A stretch of 64,000 nucleotides of DNA from an unidentified bacterial endosymbiont. Lineage in GTDB: Bacteria > Pseudomonadota > Gammaproteobacteria > Enterobacterales > Enterobacteriaceae. The notes below the pieces were generated by a model that saw nothing but the letters and a program-made list of their open reading frames with translations, ran no database searches and was not told the DNA's origin. Positions within the stretch are counted from its first letter, which is position 1. The number at the start of each line of letters is the position of its first letter. The stretch covers positions 3,224,001-3,288,000 of the forward strand of contig NZ_OU963893.1 of the NCBI RefSeq assembly GCF_918797525.1. Reading direction: 5' to 3'. The position numbers and the translations under genes were made by a program. Positions 58,409-64,000 of the stretch are shown in pieces.

Positions 58409-60841
58409 ATGACGACCCTGAATCTCAACACCCTCAGCGAGCGCATTAAAGCGCACAAAATGGCGCTGGTACACATCGTTAAGCCACCGGTCTGTACCGA
58501 GCGTGCACAGCATTACACCGAAATGTACCAGCAGCACATGGATAAGCCGATCCCGGTACGTCGTGCCCTGGCGCTGGCGCATCATCTGGCGCAACGCACC
58601 ATCTGGATCAAACACGATGAGCTGATCGTCGGGAATCAGGCAAGCATCGTGCGCGCCGCCCCGATCTTCCCGGAATATACCGTCTCCTGGATTGAGAAAG
58701 AGATCGACGATCTGGCCGATCGCCCTGGCGCAGGCTTCTCAGTGAACGAAGAGAATAAGCGCGTTCTGCATGAGATTTGCCCGTGGTGGCGCGGTCAGAC
58801 GGTTCAGGATCGCTGCTACGGAATGTTTACCGACGAACAAAAAGGGCTGCTGGAGACCGGCATTATCAAAGCCGAAGGCAACATGACCTCTGGCGATGCG
58901 CACCTTGCCGTTAACTTCCCGCTGCTGCTGGAAAAAGGTCTCGACGGCCTGCGCGCGAAAGTGGCCGAGCGCCGCTCACGCATTAACCTGACGGTGCTGG
59001 ACGACCTGCACGGCGACCAGTTCCTGAAAGCGATCGCTATCGTGCTGGACGCCGTGAGTCTGCATATTGAACGTTTCGCCGCACTGGCGCGCGAAATGGC
59101 CGCCGCCGAAACCCGCGAAAACCGCCGCGATGAGCTGCTCGCTATTGCCGAAAACTGCGACGTTATCGCTCACCAACCGCCAAAATCGTTCTGGCAGGCG
59201 CTGCAGCTCTGCTACTTCATCCAGTTGATCCTGCAGATTGAATCCAACGGCCACTCCGTGTCGTTTGCCCGCATGGACCAGTATCTCTATCCCTACTACC
59301 GCCGCGACGTGGAACTGAACCAGAGCCTCGATCGCGAACACGCTATTGAGCTGCTGCACAGCTGCTGGCTGAAGCTGCTGGAAGTGAACAAGATCCGCTC
59401 CGGCTCGCACTCAAAAGCGTCAGCCGGTAGCCCGCTGTACCAGAACGTCACCATCGGCGGCCAGACGCTGGTGAACGGTGAGCCAATGGACGCGGTGAAC
59501 CCGCTTTCTTACGCCATTCTGGAATCCTGCGGCCGCCTGCGCTCCACCCAGCCCAACCTGAGCGTGCGCTATCACGCGGGCATGAGCAACGATTTCCTTG
59601 ATGCTTGCGTGCAGGTGATCCGCTGCGGCTTCGGCATGCCCGCGTTTAACAACGATGAAATCGTGATCCCGGAATTCATCAAGCTGGGCATCGAAAAAGA
59701 CGATGCCTACGACTACGCCGCCATTGGCTGTATTGAAACCGCCGTGGGCGGCAAATGGGGTTATCGCTGTACCGGCATGAGCTTCATTAACTTTGCGCGC
59801 GTGATGCTGGCAGCGATGGAAGGCGGCCGGGATGCCACCAGCGGCAAGGTGTTCCTGGCGCAGGAGCAAGCGCTCTCTGCGGGTAACTTTGCTAACTTCG
59901 AGGAAGTGATGGCGGCCTGGGATACCCAGATCCGCTATTACACCCGCAAATCCATCGAGATTGAGTACGTGGTGGACACCATGCTGGAGGAGAACGTCCA
60001 TGACATTCTCTGCTCCGCGCTGGTAGATGACTGCATCGAGCGGGCGAAAAGCATTAAGCAAGGCGGCGCGAAATACGACTGGGTCTCCGGTCTGCAGGTC
60101 GGCATAGCCAACCTCGGCAACAGCCTGGCGGCGGTGAAAAAACTGGTCTTCGACCAGGGCATGATTGGCCAGCAGCAGCTGGCCGCCGCGCTGGCGGATG
60201 ATTTCGACGGACTGTCGCACGAGCAACTTCGCCAGCGTTTGATCAACGGCGCGCCGAAGTATGGTAATGATGACGACAGCGTGGACATGCTGCTGACCCG
60301 TGCGTACACGACCTACATTGAAGCGCTGAAGCAGTACCACAACCCGCGCTACGGCCGCGGTCCGATTGGCGGAAACTACTACGCCGGGACATCATCCATC
60401 TCCGCGAACGTGCCGTTTGGCGCGGCGACCATGGCCACGCCGGACGGACGTAAAGCGCATACCCCGCTGGCGGAAGGGGCAAGCCCGGCCTCGGGTACTG
60501 ACCACCTTGGCCCCACGGCGGTGATTGGCTCAGTGGGTAAACTGCCGACAGAGGCTATCCTGGGCGGCGTGCTGTTAAACCAGAAGCTAAACCCGGCAAC
60601 GCTGGAAAACGACAGCGACCGCCAGAAGCTGATGGTGCTGATGCGAACCTTCTTCGAGGTGCATAAAGGCTGGCACATTCAGTACAACATTGTCTCACGC
60701 GAGACGCTGCTGGAAGCGAAGAAACACCCTGACCAGTATCGTGACCTGGTTGTGCGCGTAGCGGGTTACTCGGCGTTCTTTACCGCCCTGTCACCGGATG
60801 CGCAGGACGACATTATTGCCCGCACGGAGCACACACTTTAA
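58409..60841 (+). CDS. pflF: Glycyl radical enzyme PflF (YbiW)
   Basis: An 810-residue glycyl radical enzyme. The active-site Cys is in [18 protein letters not shown] and the radical glycine in [20 protein letters not shown] near the C-terminus; length equals E. coli YbiW. It is not a classical pyruvate formate-lyase (single Cys, GCIE rather than CC). I recall recent work assigning YbiW-type enzymes to a 1,5-anhydroglucitol-6-phosphate lyase pathway, with an FSA-type aldolase taking the product to glyceraldehyde 3-phosphate and hydroxyacetone; that fits the adjacent fsaA but I cannot check it here. Oxygen-sensitive, co-transcribed with pflE. Confidence 0.92.
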   Translation: MTTLNLNTLSERIKAHKMALVHIVKPPVCTERAQHYTEMYQQHMDKPIPVRRALALAHHLAQRTIWIKHDELIVGNQASIVRAAPIFPEYTVSWIEKEIDDLADRPGAGFSVNEENKRVLHEICPWWRGQTVQDRCYGMFTDEQKGLLETGIIKAEGNMTSGDAHLAVNFPLLLEKGLDGLRAKVAERRSRINLTVLDDLHGDQFLKAIAIVLDAVSLHIERFAALAREMAAAETRENRRDELLAIAENCDVIAHQPPKSFWQALQLCYFIQLILQIESNGHSVSFARMDQYLYPYYRRDVELNQSLDREHAIELLHSCWLKLLEVNKIRSGSHSKASAGSPLYQNVTIGGQTLVNGEPMDAVNPLSYAILESCGRLRSTQPNLSVRYHAGMSNDFLDACVQVIRCGFGMPAFNNDEIVIPEFIKLGIEKDDAYDYAAIGCIETAVGGKWGYRCTGMSFINFARVMLAAMEGGRDATSGKVFLAQEQALSAGNFANFEEVMAAWDTQIRYYTRKSIEIEYVVDTMLEENVHDILCSALVDDCIERAKSIKQGGAKYDWVSGLQVGIANLGNSLAAVKKLVFDQGMIGQQQLAAALADDFDGLSHEQLRQRLINGAPKYGNDDDSVDMLLTRAYTTYIEALKQYHNPRYGRGPIGGNYYAGTSSISANVPFGAATMATPDGRKAHTPLAEGASPASGTDHLGPTAVIGSVGKLPTEAILGGVLLNQKLNPATLENDSDRQKLMVLMRTFFEVHKGWHIQYNIVSRETLLEAKKHPDQYRDLVVRVAGYSAFFTALSPDAQDDIIARTEHTL

Positions 60842-60847
60842 AAAAAC

Positions 60848-60877
60848 GCCCGGTGGCGTTGCGCTTACCGGGCTTTT
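60848..60877 (+). terminator. Terminator after pflF
   Basis: GCCCGGT at 60848-60854 pairs with ACCGGGC at 60867-60873, followed by TTTT. It ends the pflEF transcript just before the ybiV operator. Confidence 0.7.
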
Positions 60878-60878
60878 C

Positions 60879-60894
60879 CCTTTCATTCGAAATT
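60879..60894. promoter_or_regulatory. Operator-like site upstream of ybiV
   Basis: CCTTTCATTCGAAATT shares CTTTCATTCGAAA with the pflE operator; the right arm lacks the final G. It lies 67 bases before the ybiV start. Confidence 0.5.
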
Positions 60895-60960
60895 AAATTT
60901 GTGCTCCCCGTCACCTTGTTATTAGAATGTTTCAAACGCAGTGACTCAGGAGCGCAATGT

Positions 60961-61776
60961 ATGACCATTAAAGTTATCGTCACAGACATGGACGGAACTT
61001 TCCTTGATGATGCCAAGCAGTACGACAGGGACCGCTTCGAGGCACAGTTTGAGCAGCTTAACGCACGCAATATTGAATTCGTGGTTGCCAGCGGCAATCA
61101 GTATTACCAGCTCATCTCCTTCTTCCCGACGCTGAAAGAGCAGATCTCCTTCGTGGCGGAAAACGGCGCGCTGGTGTTCGATCACGGCGAACAGATTTTC
61201 CACGGTGAGCTGACCCGCCACGAATCTCAAACGGTTATGGGCGAATTGCTGAAAGACCAGGCGCTTAACTTTGTGGCCTGCGGGCTGGAGAGCGCCTACA
61301 TCAGCGACAAGGCACCGGATGATTTCGTGGCGCTGATGTCGAAGCACTATCACCGCTTAAAACGTATTAGTGATTATCGCGAGATTGACGATGTGCTGTT
61401 CAAGTTCTCCCTCAACCTGCCCGACAGCAATATCCCGAATTTGATCGACAAGCTGCACGTCTCGCTGGATGGAATCATGAAGCCGGTTACCAGCGGTTTT
61501 GGGTTTGTTGATTTGATCATCCCCGGCCTGCACAAAGCCAACGGTATCAGCCGTTTGCTGAAACTCTGGCAGGTCTCGCCACAGGCGTGTGTCGCAATCG
61601 GCGACAGTGGCAACGATGCAGAGATGCTCAAGCTGGTGAAATACTCCTTTGCGATGGGCAACGCGGCAGAGAGTATCAAAGAGATCGGCCGCTATAGCAC
61701 CGACGACAACAACCGGCAGGGCGCGCTGAATGTTATTCAGGCCGTGCTCGACGCCCGGCCGCCCTTCGACGTCTGA
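60961..61776 (+). CDS. ybiV: HAD-family sugar phosphatase YbiV (SupH)
   Basis: A 271-residue Cof-type HAD phosphatase. Motif [10 protein letters not shown], motif [11 protein letters not shown], motif III Lys in HKANGIS, motif [14 protein letters not shown]. coli YbiV hydrolyses hexose and other sugar phosphates and its overexpression relieves sugar-phosphate stress. ATG at 60961 with AGGAG upstream is the family start; codons before it in frame (to 60853) cross the terminator. Located between pflF and ybiU, each with a related operator. Paralogue of ybjI in this window. Confidence 0.94.
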   Translation: MTIKVIVTDMDGTFLDDAKQYDRDRFEAQFEQLNARNIEFVVASGNQYYQLISFFPTLKEQISFVAENGALVFDHGEQIFHGELTRHESQTVMGELLKDQALNFVACGLESAYISDKAPDDFVALMSKHYHRLKRISDYREIDDVLFKFSLNLPDSNIPNLIDKLHVSLDGIMKPVTSGFGFVDLIIPGLHKANGISRLLKLWQVSPQACVAIGDSGNDAEMLKLVKYSFAMGNAAESIKEIGRYSTDDNNRQGALNVIQAVLDARPPFDV

Positions 61777-61897
61777 CCGCATTCCCGCCGGAGCACCACT
61801 CCGGCACCCCACTCTTTTTCCAGCCTGTGCTGCGCATCAAGTTTTTAAACTTGCATTCACCTATTTTTAACTTAAAGTATCATTTGTAGATACTTTT

Positions 61898-61913
61898 ACT
61901 TTCGTATGAAAGA
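61898..61913. promoter_or_regulatory. Operator-like site upstream of ybiU
   Basis: ACTTTCGTATGAAAGA has the CTTTC-N4-GAAAG arms of the pflE site with a different centre. It ends 12 bases before the ybiU start. Just upstream is a second inverted repeat, AAAGTAT (61874-61880) and ATACTTT (61890-61896). Confidence 0.55.
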
Positions 61914-61925
61914 TGCGAGGCGGTT

Positions 61926-63182
61926 ATGACTTTTTCCAGTGAAATTTTGCCTGCGGACCACAACGCGGCAATCCGTCAGATGAAACGTGAGTTACGCGCG
62001 CAGATCGGCGACGTTCAGGCGGTGTTCGATAAGCTTAGCGATAACATTGCCACCCATGTGGCCGAAATTAATTCCCTGAAAACCCAAGGGGCGGATGTGT
62101 GGCCGGTTATCCCGTTTGCGGATGTGGCAAACGGCACCCTCACCCAGGCACAGCGCGAAGCGGTAAAAAGACGGGGCTGTGCGGTGATTAAAGGTCACTT
62201 TCCGCGCGAACAGGCGTTAGCGTGGGATCAATCGATGCTCGACTACCTTGACGTCAACCGGTTTGATGCGGTCTACAAAGGCCCGGGCGACAACTTCTTC
62301 GGTACCTTAACGGCCTCCCGTCCGGAGATCTTCCCGATCTACTGGTCGCAGGCACAAATGCAGGCACGCCAGAGTGAAGAGATGGCGCAGGTGCAGTCAT
62401 TCCTGAACCGTTTATGGACATTCGAGAGCAACGGTAAACAGTGGTTCAACCCGGACGTGAGCGTGATTTACCCGGACCGTATTCGCCGTCGTCCGCCGGG
62501 AACTACCTCTAAAGGATTGGGCGCCCATACCGACTCCGGCGCGCTGGAGCGCTGGCTGCTGCCCGCATACCAACAGGTTTTCGCTCGCGTATTTGACGGC
62601 AATGTTGAGAAATACGATCCCTGGAACGCCGCGCACCGTACTGAAGTGGAAGAGTACACCGTGGATAACACCACTAAGTGCTCGGTGTTCCGTACCTTCC
62701 AGGGCTGGACGGCGCTGTCCGACATGATCCCGGACCAGGGCTTGCTGCACGTAGTGCCCATTCCGCAAGCGATGGCCTATATTCTGCTGCGTCCGCTGCT
62801 GGACGATGTGCCGGAAGATGAACTGTGCGGTGTCGCACCGGGACGCGTACTGCCGATTTCTGAAAAATGGCACCCGCTGTTAATCGAAGCCTTGACCAGC
62901 ATTCCGGCGCTGGAAGCGGGCGATTCCGTGTGGTGGCACTGCGATGTTATCCACTCAGTCGCACCGGTTGACAACCAGCAGGGCTGGGGCAACGTAATGT
63001 ATATTCCTGCCGCCCCGATGTGTGAAAAGAATCTGGCCTACGCGAAGAAGGTGAAAGCGGCGCTGGAAACCGGCGCGTCGCCGGGTGATTTCCCGCGTGA
63101 GGATTACGAGAAAAGCTGGCAGGATCGCTTTACCCTGGACGATCTGAATATTCACGGCAAGCGCGCCCTGGGAATGATTTAA
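61926..63182 (+). CDS. ybiU: YbiU, DUF1479 (putative 2-oxoglutarate/Fe(II)-type dioxygenase)
   Basis: A 418-residue protein near-identical in pattern to E. coli YbiU (421 aa). The segment GLGAHTDSGALERW (HxD) and a distal HVVPIPQAMAYI/DVIHSVAP histidine fit the iron-binding facial triad of the cupin dioxygenase fold assigned to DUF1479. Substrate unknown. GAGG upstream of ATG 61926. It ends overlapping the LacI-type gene by four bases on the opposite strand. An oxygen-using enzyme beside an oxygen-sensitive glycyl radical pathway is notable. Confidence 0.88.
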   Translation: MTFSSEILPADHNAAIRQMKRELRAQIGDVQAVFDKLSDNIATHVAEINSLKTQGADVWPVIPFADVANGTLTQAQREAVKRRGCAVIKGHFPREQALAWDQSMLDYLDVNRFDAVYKGPGDNFFGTLTASRPEIFPIYWSQAQMQARQSEEMAQVQSFLNRLWTFESNGKQWFNPDVSVIYPDRIRRRPPGTTSKGLGAHTDSGALERWLLPAYQQVFARVFDGNVEKYDPWNAAHRTEVEEYTVDNTTKCSVFRTFQGWTALSDMIPDQGLLHVVPIPQAMAYILLRPLLDDVPEDELCGVAPGRVLPISEKWHPLLIEALTSIPALEAGDSVWWHCDVIHSVAPVDNQQGWGNVMYIPAAPMCEKNLAYAKKVKAALETGASPGDFPREDYEKSWQDRFTLDDLNIHGKRALGMI

Positions 63183-64000
63183 CTGTCATAAAGCCCCTCC
63201 CGCTCAACGGCGGTGCGTCGTTTCCCCTGACGTATCCGCCGTACTGACTCCCGCACGGTCAGCGTTCCATTAAGCAATAACGTTCCCACCGGCGCGTCCG
63301 GGCGCATAAGCCGCTGCTGGAGCATATGCACCGCTTCAGTGCCCAGCTCATCGCGCGGAACATGCACTGCCGTTAACGGAACATCCTGAATCGCCGCCAG
63401 ATTAAAACCATCAATACTCATCACCGAAACGTCCTGGGGTACGCGTAACCCCTGCTTTTGCAACGCGCTGATGGCGCCCGCCGCCATAAAGTCGCCGCCA
63501 ACTAAAAAGGCGGTGGGTAAGTCCTTTCCCTGCCGCTGGCTGAGCCAGATGCTAACCAGGTGCTCCGCTTCACGCGCGCTAAAGCTTGGCGCCACCAGCA
63601 GGTCCCGGTGGTCATTGAACGTCAGGTTATGCGACTGCCACGCATCACGGATCCCTGCCAGACGCAACTCCATGGTGTAACGCCGCAGGCAGAGCACCGT
63701 CATCACCTCACAGTGCCCCATTTCAAACAGGTATTCCGCTGCCCGCTCGCCGATGGCGCGGTGATCGGGTGTGATGGCGGGCAGACGCATGCGCCGGTCG
63801 CGGCAGTTAATGAGCATGCAGGGTTTACCGACGTCGACCGCTAAATCATGTATATGCGGATCGTCGATACCGAGAAGGATCGCCGCCTGGGTATCCGCTT
63901 CATTCATTCGCGCCAGGAATAGCTGTGCATCGCTGTCATTCTCTTCCAGCGCGCAGAAGCGTAATCGCACCTCATGCGACGCCAGTCCTTTACTGACGCT
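63179..64000 (-). CDS. LacI/GalR-family transcriptional regulator, C-terminal part
   Basis: The frame is open at the right edge, so the N-terminal HTH and hinge are off-window; about 273 residues of the sugar-binding domain remain. Typical LacI-family segments: AAILLGIDDPHIHDLAVDVG, GERAAEYLFEMGHCEVMTVL, DLPTAFLVGGDFMAAGAISA, VMSIDGFNLAAIQDVPLTAV. The gene converges on ybiU with a four-base overlap. It is not next to ybiU in E. coli K-12. It may control the fsaA/pflEF/ybiVU cluster, but the operator centre lacks the CG step typical of LacI-type sites, so that link is a guess. Confidence 0.85.
   Translation of the reverse strand, partial: SVSKGLASHEVRLRFCALEENDSDAQLFLARMNEADTQAAILLGIDDPHIHDLAVDVGKPCMLINCRDRRMRLPAITPDHRAIGERAAEYLFEMGHCEVMTVLCLRRYTMELRLAGIRDAWQSHNLTFNDHRDLLVAPSFSAREAEHLVSIWLSQRQGKDLPTAFLVGGDFMAAGAISALQKQGLRVPQDVSVMSIDGFNLAAIQDVPLTAVHVPRDELGTEAVHMLQQRLMRPDAPVGTLLLNGTLTVRESVRRIRQGKRRTAVEREGLYDS

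Noticed and set aside
59420..60340. 306-aa minus-strand ORF in pflF
   Set aside because: Antisense to pflF; no protein-like domain and explained by codon bias of the real gene.

Overview
The window is a chromosomal segment from a member of the Enterobacteriaceae. Gene content, order and protein sequences follow the E. coli K-12 ybjS-art-rlmC-pot-rimK-nfsA-grxA-ybjL-rcdA-mdfA-ybjG-deoR // dacC-gstB-yliI-bssR-rimO-gsi-moeAB-fsaA-pflEF-ybiVU backbone. Divergence, the lack of iaaA, ybjC and amiD at their K-12 positions, and an extra two-component system point to an Enterobacter/Lelliottia/Leclercia/Citrobacter-like genus rather than Escherichia. I cannot name the species from sequence alone.

Layout. 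1-6.5 kb: 3' end of ybjS, an IprA-type regulator, a decayed ybjQ, lipoprotein ybjP, and the arginine transporter artPIQM plus artJ with ArgR-like boxes. 6.5-8.7 kb: an OmpR/EnvZ-type two-component system not found here in K-12. 8.8-18 kb: rlmC, ybjO, putrescine transporter potFGHI, ybjN, rimK, nfsA, grxA, ybjM. 18.3-28 kb: ybjL with a one-base frameshift, the sigma-E sRNA RybB, a lineage-specific membrane protein, rcdA/ybjJ/ybjI, the mdfA efflux pump, a PAP2-like fragment, ybjG and deoR.

28.1-43.9 kb is a foreign island of about 15.8 kb between deoR and dacC. It is flanked by an imperfect ~50-bp direct repeat of the dacC 3' end, so it looks like an integrated element whose attachment site lies in dacC; no integrase remains. 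It carries mostly broken cargo: an unknown 394-aa protein split by an IS5-family element, a Tat-type beta-carbonic anhydrase, an SspH2/SlrP-like LRR effector with a frameshifted start and no E3 ligase domain, a papain-like cysteine toxin/effector interrupted by one in-frame amber codon, and a four-gene chaperone-usher fimbrial operon whose usher is split by an IS91-family element. Remnants of IS66, IS256 and IS3 transposases lie between them.

44-64 kb returns to the backbone: dacC, gstB, yliI, bssR, rimO, glutathione importer gsiABCD, moeAB, then a sugar-phosphate/glycyl-radical cluster: fsaA divergent from pflEF, followed by ybiV, ybiU and a LacI-type regulator running off the end. A shared palindrome CTTTC-N4-GAAAG precedes pflE, ybiV and ybiU. 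In the fsaA-pflE gap it sits beside an FNR-like box placed at about -41.5 from a plausible start site, suggesting an anaerobically induced, repressor-controlled pathway.
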